Assembly (NCBI GenBank): GCA_037721555.1
Contig: JBBJOI010000002.1
Location: 119,749-183,748, forward strand
DNA from: Gaiellasilicea sp037721555
GTDB lineage: Bacteria; Actinomycetota; Thermoleophilia; Gaiellales; Gaiellaceae
Direction of reading: 5' to 3'
Length of the DNA: 64,000 nucleotides
Shown: positions 1-8,229 of the stretch, in pieces
Layout: each line of letters opens with the position of its first letter
How positions within the stretch are numbered: position 1 is the stretch's first letter
The notes under the pieces: generated by a model
Told to the model about the DNA's origin: nothing
What the model saw: only the letters and a program-made list of their open reading frames with translations
Databases searched by the model: none
Position numbers and translations under genes: made by a program

Positions 1-213
1 GAGCGGCAGCTGCTCACGGAGCTCCTGCTCGGCCTCGACCGTGAGATCACGTTGATCCTGATCGAGCACGACATGGACATCGCCCTGACCGTCGCCGAGC
101 GGGTGACGATGATGCACGACGGGCGTGTGATCGTCGAGGGCACGCCGGCCGAGATCCGGGCGAACGAGCAGGTGCACGCCCTGTACCTCGGGACAGGCCA
201 TGGCGTCGAGTAA
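1..213 (+). CDS. livG: Branched-chain amino-acid ABC transporter ATPase, C-terminal end (LivG-like), 5' truncated by window
   Basis: The first 70 codons are open to a TAA. They contain the C-terminal part of an ABC ATPase: a LILIEHDMD block (H-loop region), then a MMHDGRVIVEGTP strand and an EIRANEQVHALYLG tail, typical of LivG rather than LivF. Walker A, signature and Walker B lie upstream of the window. The stop overlaps the next ATPase by 14 bases, the usual livG-livF coupling. By family knowledge it energises uptake of branched-chain amino acids or related amides/ureas; the substrate cannot be read from this fragment. Confidence 0.85.
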   Translation, partial: ERQLLTELLLGLDREITLILIEHDMDIALTVAERVTMMHDGRVIVEGTPAEIRANEQVHALYLGTGHGVE

Positions 214-937
214 CGGCCGCCCGCTGCTGGAGGTGGAGGGGTTGAACGCGTTCTACGGACGGGCCCACGTGCTCCACGACGTCTCGTTCGTCTCGGGTGG
301 GGAGCCGGTCGCCGTGATCGGCCGCAACGGCATGGGCAAGACGACGCTCTGCGCCGCGATCATGGGGTTGTCACCGCCCCAGGCGAGAGGCTCGGTGCGC
401 TTCCGCGGTCGCGAGCTGCTCGGCCGGCCGTCGTACAAGATCGCGCGCTCGGGGCTCGCCTACGTGCCGCAGGGACGGCGCCTGTTCCCGTCGCTCTCCG
501 TCGACGAGCACCTGAAGATGCTCGCGAAGCGGGGCGATTCGCGCCGCTGGACTCCTGCCAAGGTCTACGAGCTCTTTCCGCGGCTCGCCGAGCGGAAGCG
601 AAACGGCGGCGCGCAGCTCTCGGGCGGCGAGCAGCAGATGCTCGCGATCGGCCGCGCGCTGCTCACGAATCCCGAGCTGCTGATCATGGACGAGCCGTCC
701 GAGGGTCTGGCGCCGACGATCGTGGAGGGTCTCATCGCGACGTTCAAGGCGCTCGAGCAGGAGGGTCTCTCGATCCTGCTGATCGAGCAGAACCTCGGCG
801 TCGCGACCTCCCTCGCCGAGCGCCAGCTCGTCATGGTCGGCGGCCGCATCGCGGCCGAGACGACGGCAGCCGCGCTCATCGACGACGCCGACGCGCAGCG
901 CCGCTACCTCGGTGTCGAGCCGCTCGCCGAGAACTAA
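200..937 (+). CDS. livF: Branched-chain amino-acid ABC transporter ATP-binding protein LivF
   Basis: This 245-residue protein has the full LivF pattern: Walker A GRNGMGKTT (about residues 42-50), signature LSGGEQQ (about 140), Walker B LLIMDEPSEG and the switch LLIEQN. Length is normal for LivF (about 235-250). The ATG at 200 lies inside the end of the preceding ATPase gene, so the two are translationally coupled and probably form the heterodimeric motor of one importer; the permease and binding-protein genes would lie upstream of the window. The gene ends with TAA at 937 and overlaps the convergent oxidase gene by four bases, closing the operon. Substrate is unknown; the hydantoinase cluster nearby makes amides or ureides possible, but that is only context. 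Confidence 0.93.
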   Translation: MASSNGRPLLEVEGLNAFYGRAHVLHDVSFVSGGEPVAVIGRNGMGKTTLCAAIMGLSPPQARGSVRFRGRELLGRPSYKIARSGLAYVPQGRRLFPSLSVDEHLKMLAKRGDSRRWTPAKVYELFPRLAERKRNGGAQLSGGEQQMLAIGRALLTNPELLIMDEPSEGLAPTIVEGLIATFKALEQEGLSILLIEQNLGVATSLAERQLVMVGGRIAAETTAAALIDDADAQRRYLGVEPLAEN

Positions 938-2319
938 TCCTCCCTGAGCACCTTGCCGGGGTTGAGAATGCCGTTCGGGTCGAACAGCCGCTTGATCCCG
1001 CGTAGTAGAGGGATCAGGTCGCCGTGCTCCAGCTCGAGCGCCCGCAGCTTGCCCCGGCCGATCCCGTGCTCGCCCGTGCAGGTGCCGCCGCGGGCGAGCG
1101 CGTCGACCACGAGCCGCTCCACGAGCTCGTCGGCACGCGCCAGCTCGTCCGGATCGTCGACGTCGACCTGAAGGCTGACGTGGATGTTGCCGTCGCCCGC
1201 GTGACCCAGGATCGCCGCTGCGAGGCCGAGGCGCTCGGCCTCCGAGCGGGCGAACTCGACCGCTCCTGCGAGCTCCGAGACGGGGACGCAGGTGTCGGTC
1301 GAGCGCTCTCGGCGGCCGGGCGAGGCGGCGGCCGCTGCGTACGCCGCCGCATGACGGGCCGCCCAGAGGCGGGCGCGTCCTTCGGGCTCGCGCTCCTCGT
1401 CGACCTCGGTGGCCCCCTCCGCCTCGGCGAGATCGCGGACGAGCGCCAGGTCGGCTTCGACCGTCGCCGGGGTTCCGGCTGCCTCGACCAGGAGGCACGG
1501 CCCCTCGGCGTACGCGGTGCCGAGGTGGGCGTTGATCGCGCCGACCGTCCAGGCGTCCAGCAACTCCAGCCGTGTGACCGCCGAGCCCGCGGCGACGACC
1601 GCCGCAGCGGTACGACATGCTGCCTCGACCGTCGGGAAGGAGATCCTCTGCGCCAGGACGTGCTCCGGGATGCCGTAGAGCCGGAGCCGTAGCTCGGTGA
1701 TCACCGCGAGCGTGCCTTCCGAGCCGACGAGGAGCGAGGTGAGGTCGTAGCCGGCCGAGGTCTTCGGTGCCCGGCTGCCCGTGCGGATGACGGTGCCGTC
1801 GGCGAGCACAGCCTCGAGCGCGAGCACGTTCGCTCGCATCTTGCCGTAGCGGATCGTCGTCGTTCCGGCCGCATTGGTCGCTGCCATGCCTCCGAGCGTC
1901 GCGTCCGCGCCGGGGTCGACGGGGAAGAAGAGGCCGTGGACGCCTGCGGCCCGCTCGAGCGCGCTCCGGGTGACGCCGGCCTGGACGGTCGCGCTGAGGT
2001 CGCCGGGCGAGAGCTCCACGATCCGGTCGAGGCGCGAGAGGTCCAGGCTGATGCCTCCACGCTCGGGGATCACGTGTCCCTCGAGGCTGGAGCCGGCGCC
2101 GAAAGGCGTCACCGGGACGCGGCGCTCGTCGGCGAGCGCGAGCACGCGCGAGACCTCCTCCGTCGAAGAGGGGTAGACGACGAGGTCGGGGCGCCGCGGC
2201 CGGTGGAAGGAGATGTCGCCGGCGTGGAGGTCGAGCTCGGAGGCGCCGTCCGAGACACGCGCCTCGTGGCCGAGCACGTCGAGGAGAGCCTCCTTCAGCT
2301 CCCGCGCGGCGACGCTCAC
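934..2319 (-). CDS. FAD-linked oxidase, GlcD / D-lactate dehydrogenase type
   Basis: The 461-residue product fits the FAD_binding_4 plus FAD-oxidase C-terminal family (glycolate oxidase GlcD, D-lactate or D-2-hydroxyglutarate dehydrogenases). The N-terminal half holds the PCMH-type FAD site: PFGAGSSLEGH near residue 75, then a FPVDPGADATLGGM segment and NAAGTTTIRYG. The C-terminal half ends with GEHGIGRGK, typical of the cap domain. It should oxidise a 2-hydroxy acid and pass electrons to a quinone or cytochrome. Start: a GTG at 2319 overlaps the TGA of the regulator by four bases (GTGA), so it was preferred to an ATG 48 bases upstream inside the regulator. It is co-transcribed with that regulator. 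Exact substrate is not determinable. Confidence 0.88.
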   Translation of the reverse strand: MSVAARELKEALLDVLGHEARVSDGASELDLHAGDISFHRPRRPDLVVYPSSTEEVSRVLALADERRVPVTPFGAGSSLEGHVIPERGGISLDLSRLDRIVELSPGDLSATVQAGVTRSALERAAGVHGLFFPVDPGADATLGGMAATNAAGTTTIRYGKMRANVLALEAVLADGTVIRTGSRAPKTSAGYDLTSLLVGSEGTLAVITELRLRLYGIPEHVLAQRISFPTVEAACRTAAAVVAAGSAVTRLELLDAWTVGAINAHLGTAYAEGPCLLVEAAGTPATVEADLALVRDLAEAEGATEVDEEREPEGRARLWAARHAAAYAAAAASPGRRERSTDTCVPVSELAGAVEFARSEAERLGLAAAILGHAGDGNIHVSLQVDVDDPDELARADELVERLVVDALARGGTCTGEHGIGRGKLRALELEHGDLIPLLRGIKRLFDPNGILNPGKVLRED

Positions 2320-3011
2320 GGCCCCGTCTCCGAGGCGAGGCCGCCCGCAACGCTGTCGACGGCCCACCGTAGGCTCTCCTGCACGATCCGCTCCGCCGCG
2401 TCGGCGTCGTTGCGGCGGCAGGCACCGTGGAAGGCCTTGTAGCGGTCGAGCGACTCCCGGAAGCGCTTGGGCGAGGAGAGCACGAGGCGGTTGTAGCGCT
2501 CCGAGCGCCGGTACAGCCGCTCGACCTCCGCCACCAGTCGCCGCCGGCCGCTCGCGCGGTAGCAGGTGCCGTAGAACTCCCAGCGGAGCGTGAGGTACGC
2601 GTCGACGTCCTGCTTCGAGGCGGCCTTGCGCAGCCGGACGAGGAGGTCCGCCATCCGGTCGGTCTCGGTCGTCCCCACGGCCGCGGCACCGAGCCGCGCC
2701 GCCAGGCCCTCCAGCCCGAGGCGGGCCGCGTAGATCTCCTCGAAGTCCTCCCGGGTCAGGCGGCTGACGAATGCGCGACCTGTCGGCCCCATCGCGACGA
2801 GGCCCTCCTGCTCGAGGCGGCCGAGCCCCGCCCGAACCGGAGTCTGCGAGACGCCGAGCCGGGACGCCAGCTCTCGCTGCACGAGTTGGGTTCCCTCCGC
2901 CAGGCGCCCGGAGACGATCAGCGCGCGCAGCGACTGCGCGACGCGCTCCTCGATCGACTCGCGTTCCTCGAGTGGCGCCAACGGGAAGTCAACGGTGGCG
3001 GTCCCTTCCAT
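2316..3011 (-). CDS. GntR-family regulator, FadR/FCD subgroup
   Basis: This 231-residue protein has an N-terminal winged helix (about residues 20-90: RVAQSLRALIVSGRLAEG followed by ELASRLGVSQTPVRAGLGRLE) and an all-helical FCD effector domain (about 95-225). FCD regulators usually bind small organic acids and repress nearby catabolic genes. It is the first gene of a minus-strand pair with the FAD oxidase and is divergent from the hydantoinase operon, with 55 bases between start codons. That gap contains a perfect 19-base palindrome (3050-3068) which is the best candidate operator. I infer that it controls both directions; the ligand is unknown. Confidence 0.9.
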   Translation of the reverse strand: MEGTATVDFPLAPLEERESIEERVAQSLRALIVSGRLAEGTQLVQRELASRLGVSQTPVRAGLGRLEQEGLVAMGPTGRAFVSRLTREDFEEIYAARLGLEGLAARLGAAAVGTTETDRMADLLVRLRKAASKQDVDAYLTLRWEFYGTCYRASGRRRLVAEVERLYRRSERYNRLVLSSPKRFRESLDRYKAFHGACRRNDADAAERIVQESLRWAVDSVAGGLASETGP

Positions 3012-3049
3012 CTGGGTTCAGTGTGGTTTACGCTCGACCCCGACGCAAC

Positions 3050-3068
3050 ATGAAATTTCAAATTTCAT
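3050..3068. promoter_or_regulatory. Candidate GntR operator: perfect palindrome overlapping the hyuA start codon
   Basis: ATGAAATTT-C-AAATTTCAT reads as a perfect inverted repeat with 9-base arms around C3059. It is AT-rich inside about 70% GC DNA and lies in the only gap between the divergent GntR gene and the hydantoinase operon. Its last two bases are the first two of the hyuA ATG (3067). A repressor bound here would block both transcription and start-codon access. The ATG at 3050 in the left arm opens only a six-codon frame. Confidence 0.7.
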
Positions 3069-5130
3069 GAACGGTGGCGCGGCTCGAATCGGCGTCGACG
3101 TCGGAGGCACCTTCACGGACGTCGTCCTGCACGGAGCGGACGGCCGCGTCGCGGTGCGGAAGCTCCTGTCGACTCCACCGGCCTACGATCGTGCCGTCGT
3201 GGAAGCCGTCGGCGCGCTCGCCGCCGGCGGCGAGGTCGACGAGGTCGTGCACGGCACGACGGTGGCGACGAACGCTGTGCTCGAGCGGCGCGGTAGCCGT
3301 ACGGCCCTCGTGACGACGGCGGGCTTCCGCGACGTGCTCGAGCTCCGGCGGCTGCGCATCCCGCACATGTACGACCTGTTCTGGCGCAAGCCGCCGCCGC
3401 TCGTCGAACGGCGGCTCCGGTTCGAGGTGAACGAGCGCGTGAACGCCCACGGCGCCGTCCTACGAGAGCTCGACGAGACCGAGTGCCGTGTCCTCGCCGG
3501 CCGGCTGGGGGCGGCCGGGATCGAGTCGGTCGCGATCTGCTTCCTCCACTCCTACCTCTACCCCGAGCACGAACGCCGGTTCGGCGCCATCCTCGCGGAG
3601 GAGCTGCCGGAGGCGAACGTCTCCCTCTCGAGCGAGATCCTGCGCGAGCAGCGCGAGTACGAGCGCTCGGCAACGACGGTCGTCAACGCCTACGTGCGGC
3701 CGCTGATGTCCTCCTACATCGACCGGATTCGAGCCGGGCTCGACCGCATCGGATTGCACGGGCCGCTGCAGATCATGCAGTCCTCCGGGGGCGTGATGAC
3801 CTCGGACGACGCGAAGGCGCGACCCGTTTTTGCGCTCGAGTCGGGACCGGCGGCGGGCGTCGTTGCCGCGCGCGGGATGGCCCAGCAGCTCGGGATCGAG
3901 AACGTGATCGCCTTCGACATGGGTGGCACCACCGCGAAGGCGTCGCTGATCGAGGGCGGCGCGATCTCCCGCGGGCGCGAGTACGAGGTGGGCGGCTCGA
4001 TGTCGGCGGGAAGTCGCCTGATCCGAGGTGCCGGCGAGCTGCTGCGGATCCCCACGATCGACATCGCCGAGGTGGGCGCGGGCGGCGGCAGCATCGCCTG
4101 GATCGACCCCGCCGGAGGCCTGCAGGTCGGTCCGCGGAGCGCCGGCGCCGACCCGGGCCCCGCCTGCTACGGACGGGGCGGCCTCGAGCCGACCGTGACC
4201 GACGCCAACGTCCTGCTCGGCTACATGCCCGCGCGAACCGTCGCCGATGGCGAGATCACGATCTCGCTCGCGGCTGCCGAGCAAGCCGTCGGTCGGGTTG
4301 CACGTCCGCTCGGGCTCTCGCTGCTCGAGGCAGCGAGCGGGATTCATCGGATCGCCAACGCACGCATGACGCGCGCGCTTCGCTCGGTTTCCTCGGAGAA
4401 GGGCCGCGATCCGCGCGAGTTCGCGCTGGTCGCCTACGGGGGATCCGGGCCGATCCACGCCGCCGGGCTCGCGGAGGATCTCGGAGTGCGCACCGTGCTC
4501 GTCCCCGCGGTGGCCGGTCTCTTCAGCGCCGTCGGCCTGCTCTTCGCGCGACCCGAGTTCCACGAGGTGCGTACGTGTCACCTCGATGTCGACGCCTGCG
4601 AGCCGGCGGCCGTCGCGACGTTGCTTGCGGAGATGGAGACTCCCCTCGCGGCCGCGCTCGAGGGACGCGACGGCACCGAGTGGAGCCGGACTGCGGATCT
4701 CCGCTACGGCGGCCAGAGCTGGGAGGTGGAAACGGCGCTGTCCGGCGGCGTCGTCGACCGGGCGGCGCTCGCCGAGCTGCGCGAGCGGTTCGAGGTCGAG
4801 CACGAGCGGCTGTACGGGGTGCGTGACCAGCCGGGCTCACCGGTGGAGATCCGCGCCGTGCGGCTGACCGCTCTGGGGCCGCCGGTCCCGACGCGAAGCT
4901 TCCTCGTCGAAGGGAGCGAGGCCGCTGAGGGAGCCGGTCGTCCCATCCTCGCGGGCGAAGAGCTCGTCGAGGCACGGGTTCGCACTCGGGCCTCGATCGG
5001 TGTCGCGCCTGAACGCGGGCCGATGCTCGTGGACGAGTACGACACGACCGTGGTCGTTCCGCCCGGCTGGACGGCGAGGCAGGTGGCCGAGACTGGGACG
5101 CTCGTGCTCGAACGGAGCGACGGTGGCTGA
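3067..5130 (+). CDS. hyuA: Hydantoinase/oxoprolinase subunit A (HyuA-like)
   Basis: The 687-residue product belongs to the ATP-dependent N-methylhydantoinase / 5-oxoprolinase / acetone carboxylase beta family. It opens with Hydant_A_N and the phosphate loop DVGGTFTD (residues 9-16), then HGTTVATNA, and has the second nucleotide motif FDMGGTTAK near residue 280 and the GAGGGSIAW block that begins the C-terminal part. Such subunits phosphorylate a cyclic amide, a carbonyl or carboxylate, and work with a B subunit. Start: ATG 3067 puts the first strand at the usual distance; upstream in-frame codons are implausible. It is the first gene of an operon whose next gene is a B subunit, separated by a palindromic element. 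The substrate (hydantoin, oxoproline, ketone or N-methylated imide) cannot be told from sequence. Confidence 0.9.
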   Translation: MNGGAARIGVDVGGTFTDVVLHGADGRVAVRKLLSTPPAYDRAVVEAVGALAAGGEVDEVVHGTTVATNAVLERRGSRTALVTTAGFRDVLELRRLRIPHMYDLFWRKPPPLVERRLRFEVNERVNAHGAVLRELDETECRVLAGRLGAAGIESVAICFLHSYLYPEHERRFGAILAEELPEANVSLSSEILREQREYERSATTVVNAYVRPLMSSYIDRIRAGLDRIGLHGPLQIMQSSGGVMTSDDAKARPVFALESGPAAGVVAARGMAQQLGIENVIAFDMGGTTAKASLIEGGAISRGREYEVGGSMSAGSRLIRGAGELLRIPTIDIAEVGAGGGSIAWIDPAGGLQVGPRSAGADPGPACYGRGGLEPTVTDANVLLGYMPARTVADGEITISLAAAEQAVGRVARPLGLSLLEAASGIHRIANARMTRALRSVSSEKGRDPREFALVAYGGSGPIHAAGLAEDLGVRTVLVPAVAGLFSAVGLLFARPEFHEVRTCHLDVDACEPAAVATLLAEMETPLAAALEGRDGTEWSRTADLRYGGQSWEVETALSGGVVDRAALAELRERFEVEHERLYGVRDQPGSPVEIRAVRLTALGPPVPTRSFLVEGSEAAEGAGRPILAGEELVEARVRTRASIGVAPERGPMLVDEYDTTVVVPPGWTARQVAETGTLVLERSDGG

Positions 5131-7042
5131 GATCCCGAATCAGGATGACGCTTCGTCGGCGGGGCGGTCTGGGCGAGTGCGATGCGAGGACGCAGGGAGC
5201 GCCCAGATGGGACATCTGGGCGTGACCGAGGACGCTGCAGCGTGCCGCCCAGGCCGTTCCGGCGACACAAGGCTTCACCTTGATTCGGGTTCTAAAGCGG
5301 CCGAGCGCGCCGTCGACCCCGTGACGCTTCAGATCGTCGCGAACGCCCTTGCCTCGATCGCTGACGAGATGGCGACGACGATCTTCCGCACCGCGCACTC
5401 GACGGTCGTGCGGGACGGGATGGACTTCTCCGCATCGGTCTGCGACGCGCAGGGGCGCACCGTCTCGCAGGCGGTCAGCGTCCCTTTCCACCTCGGCTCG
5501 GTCCCCGCGGCGATGGAGACGCTGCTCGAGCACTACGGCGAGCGCTTCCGGCCGGGTGACGTCTACCTGATGAACGACCCCTTCGACGGCGGCATCCACC
5601 TGCAGGACCTGTTCGTCTTCAAGCCGGTCTTTCACGAGGGCGGCCCGATCGGGTTCACGTGCACGACTGCGCACCACGGCGACGTCGGCGGGCGCCTACC
5701 CGGCTCGAGCGCCTGCGACAACACGGAGATCTTCCAGGAGGGCATTCGGCTGCCGTGGCTCAAGCTCTACGACGAGGGCCGTGCGGTCGAGGACGTCTTC
5801 AAGATCCTGGAGGCCAATGTCCGCATCCCGCGCATGACCTTCGGCGACCTTGGCGCGCAGGTCGCAGCGTGCGCGGTCGCCGAGCGCGCGCTGATCTCGC
5901 TCGCCGAGCGCCACGGCCGAGAGCGGCTCGCGGCGCTGCTCGACGCGCTGATCGACCACACCGAGCGGCTCGTCCGGCAGGAGATCTCGACCTGGCCGGA
6001 CGGGAGCGCCTCCTTCACCGATTACCTCGGCTCCGACGGGATCGACGTCGTCGACGTGCCGATCACGGCCCACGTCACGATCGCCGGCGACGAGGTGACG
6101 GCCGACCTGACCGAGTCGGCGCCGATGGTGCGCGGCTCGTTGAACAGCACCCGGTCGTTCGTCCAGGCGTGCGTCTACCAGGCCGTGCGGGCAGCGCTGA
6201 CGGTTGAGGTACCCAACACCGCCGGCGCCTTCCGGCCGATCCACGTGCTGACGAAGCCCGGCACGGTCGCCGAGGTCGTGATGCCAGGGGCGTCCTCGAT
6301 GCGCGGCGTCACCGGCTTCCGTGTCCTCGATGCCGTCAACGGTGCGCTCGCGCAGCTGATTCCGAGCCGAGTGCCGGCCGCGGGCGAGGGTGGCAACACG
6401 CTCGCGATCTTCGGCTCCGAACGGCCCGAGGGCGGCCGTTTCGTCTTCTACGAGCTCGTCGTCGGCACCTGGGGCGGCACACCGGAGGCCGACGGCAACG
6501 ACGGACTGACGAACCCCGCGAGCCTCGCGGCGAACATCCCGGTCGAGGTGGCCGAACAGGAGTATCCGATCGTGGTCGAGCACTACGGGCTCGTGCCCGA
6601 CTCGGGCGGCGCCGGGCTCCATCGCGGCGGCCTCGCTGTGGAGCGCACCTGGCGCTGTCTGACCCCGGACACGTCGCTGATCGTCAGGTCGGACCGGGCG
6701 CAACACCCACCCTACGGTCTCGCCGGAGGCGCGCCCGGCGCCATCTCGAGCAACCTGCTCGTCCACCCGGACGGCCGCGAAGATGTGCTGCCACCGATGT
6801 TCTCGATCGAGATCCAGGCCGGAGACCGCCTTCGACACCGAACGGCAGGAGGCGGAGGTTGGGGAGATCCACTCACGCGCGATCCGGCAGCTGTCGCGGA
6901 CGACGTCGCGAACGAGAAGGTGACCGCCGAGGCAGCGCGGAGGCTCTACGCCGTCGTATTGGACGCCGTCGGCGACGTCGACCCAGAGGCGACGACGGCC
7001 CTTCGAGCCCAGTCTATGAGCGAGAGAGGAGGAGCCGGGTGA
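5123..7042 (+). CDS. hyuB: Hydantoinase/oxoprolinase subunit B (HyuB-like), start disturbed by inserted palindrome
   Basis: The conserved Hydantoinase_B domain begins at DPVTLQIVANAL (about base 5314) and runs to the end. It includes the NDPFDGGIHLQD and HHGDVGG motifs and a glycine-rich GGGGWGDP tail. The frame is open upstream through the 5130-5293 palindrome, giving three possible starts: GTG 5123 (overlaps the end of hyuA, chosen here), ATG 5207 inside the hairpin, or GTG 5321 inside the domain. With GTG 5123 the first 60 or so residues are unrelated to the family and come mostly from the element. B subunits carry the hydrolytic or carboxylating part of the A/B complex. The gene is coupled to the next by a GTGA overlap. 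The product is confident; the N-terminus is not. Confidence 0.85.
   Translation: MAEIPNQDDASSAGRSGRVRCEDAGSAQMGHLGVTEDAAACRPGRSGDTRLHLDSGSKAAERAVDPVTLQIVANALASIADEMATTIFRTAHSTVVRDGMDFSASVCDAQGRTVSQAVSVPFHLGSVPAAMETLLEHYGERFRPGDVYLMNDPFDGGIHLQDLFVFKPVFHEGGPIGFTCTTAHHGDVGGRLPGSSACDNTEIFQEGIRLPWLKLYDEGRAVEDVFKILEANVRIPRMTFGDLGAQVAACAVAERALISLAERHGRERLAALLDALIDHTERLVRQEISTWPDGSASFTDYLGSDGIDVVDVPITAHVTIAGDEVTADLTESAPMVRGSLNSTRSFVQACVYQAVRAALTVEVPNTAGAFRPIHVLTKPGTVAEVVMPGASSMRGVTGFRVLDAVNGALAQLIPSRVPAAGEGGNTLAIFGSERPEGGRFVFYELVVGTWGGTPEADGNDGLTNPASLAANIPVEVAEQEYPIVVEHYGLVPDSGGAGLHRGGLAVERTWRCLTPDTSLIVRSDRAQHPPYGLAGGAPGAISSNLLVHPDGREDVLPPMFSIEIQAGDRLRHRTAGGGGWGDPLTRDPAAVADDVANEKVTAEAARRLYAVVLDAVGDVDPEATTALRAQSMSERGGAG
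5130..5293. repeat. 164-bp imperfect palindromic element (long hairpin) between hyuA and hyuB
   Basis: The segment folds on itself end to end. The outer 13 bases AGATCCCGAATCA pair with the far end except for one mismatch. An inner CTGGGCG block matches, and the tip is a perfect 9-bp stem, GCCCAGATG / CATCTGGGC, around a GGA loop (5201-5221). The arms are about 80 bases. The left end is the last base of the hyuA stop codon, and the right end is about 20 bases before the conserved hyuB sequence. It looks like a small non-autonomous palindromic insertion (MITE- or REP-like). In RNA it would form a strong hairpin that could tune hyuA:hyuB expression. I saw no second copy in this window. Confidence 0.75.
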
Positions 7043-8229
7043 TCGCTCATGCGGACGCGGTCGTGATCGGCGGCGGGATCATCGGCGCCAGCACTGCGCA
7101 CTTCCTGACCGAGCTTGGTCTCGGCCAGGTCGCGCTCGTCGAGAAAGGGAGGATCTGCAGCGGCTCGACGCAGTACTCCGCCGCCCATGTTCGGCAGCAC
7201 TACTCGAACGAGGTGGCGATCCGGCTCGCCGTTCGCGGTGCCGAGATGTTCGCGAACGCGGAGGAGCGGCTCGGCGGGCCGGCCGGCTTCGTCCAGCACG
7301 GTTACATGGTGATCGCGCCGGACGAGCAGGCGCAGGCGATCCGAGACGTCGTCCCGGTACAGCGGAGCTTCGGCGTCGAGACGGAGATCCTGACGCCGAT
7401 AGAGGTCGCCGGCCGCTGGCCGGAGCTGAACCTCGACGGCGTCGCGCTCGCGTGCTTCGAGCCCACGTCCGGCTACGCGGATCCCGTGGGGACGACGCGG
7501 TCGCTCGTCGACTCGGCGCGTGCGGGCGGCTTGAACGTCTACGAGCGTTGTACCGCCCTCGACATCACCGTCGAGAACGGCCGGGTCAGCGGCGTCGTCA
7601 CGGGGGACGGCACGATCTCAACGGGTGTCGTCGTCAACGCGTGCGGGCCATGGGGCGACCGTGTTGGCCGACTGGTGGGCGTCGACTACCCGCTCACCTT
7701 CAGCCGTGAGCACGAGGCCGTCTTCGAGGCGCCCGGCGGCGTCGGCGAGATCCCGGTTCTGTCCGACGCGACCCAGCGGCTCTACTTTCGCCGCTACGGC
7801 GAAGGAAAGGTGCTTGTCGGCGAGGGTTGGCCGAAGAGCAGGGAGCCGGTCGATCCGGAGGACTACGACGACGGCACCGACGCCGAGCACCTTGGCCGGA
7901 TGGTGCCGAAGCTGCTCAACCGGCTGCCCTCGCTGCGACCGACCCTCGGGAGCGCAGACTTCGGCGGCACCTTCGTGACCGGTTACTCCGGCGTCTACGA
8001 CATCACCGAGGACTGGTATCCGATCGTCGGCGAGGAGGAGGTCGGTGGCTACTACTCCGCCTTTGGCGGCAGCGGCCACTGCTTCAAGCTCGCGCCCGCC
8101 CTAGGGGAGTCGCTGGCGCACGTGATCGCCGGGCAGGAGCCGCCGATCGACATCTCGAGCCTCTCCGGGGAGCGCTTCTCCACCGGGCGAACCTTCGGCT
8201 CTGTGTGGGGGCCGGGCAACCGCGCATGA
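7039..8229 (+). CDS. FAD-dependent amine/amino-acid oxidoreductase (DAO family)
   Basis: This 396-residue protein begins with the dinucleotide fold VVIGGGIIGASTAH (residues about 8-21) and follows the DAO / sarcosine oxidase beta / D-amino-acid dehydrogenase pattern. It has an SxxSGG-like start of the substrate domain and a C-terminal GGSGHCFKLAPALGE block that closes over the flavin. It would oxidise a secondary amine or amino acid. Start: GTG 7039 follows a strong AGGAGG ribosome-binding site and overlaps the hyuB stop by GTGA. In this operon it could act on an N-methylated amino acid such as sarcosine released by an N-methylhydantoinase-type reaction. That pathway link is inference, but it is a chemically sensible reason for the gene to be here. 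Confidence 0.88.
   Translation: MIAHADAVVIGGGIIGASTAHFLTELGLGQVALVEKGRICSGSTQYSAAHVRQHYSNEVAIRLAVRGAEMFANAEERLGGPAGFVQHGYMVIAPDEQAQAIRDVVPVQRSFGVETEILTPIEVAGRWPELNLDGVALACFEPTSGYADPVGTTRSLVDSARAGGLNVYERCTALDITVENGRVSGVVTGDGTISTGVVVNACGPWGDRVGRLVGVDYPLTFSREHEAVFEAPGGVGEIPVLSDATQRLYFRRYGEGKVLVGEGWPKSREPVDPEDYDDGTDAEHLGRMVPKLLNRLPSLRPTLGSADFGGTFVTGYSGVYDITEDWYPIVGEEEVGGYYSAFGGSGHCFKLAPALGESLAHVIAGQEPPIDISSLSGERFSTGRTFGSVWGPGNRA

Noticed and set aside
371..2689. A 772-codon minus-strand open frame spanning livF and the oxidase gene
   Set aside because: It is arginine- and proline-rich with no domain, and lies antisense or out of frame to two well-supported genes. Long empty frames like this are common in high-GC DNA.
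3050..3070. Possible short leader peptide from ATG 3050
   Set aside because: The six-codon frame is an outcome of the palindrome and has no ribosome-binding site; the operator reading is simpler.
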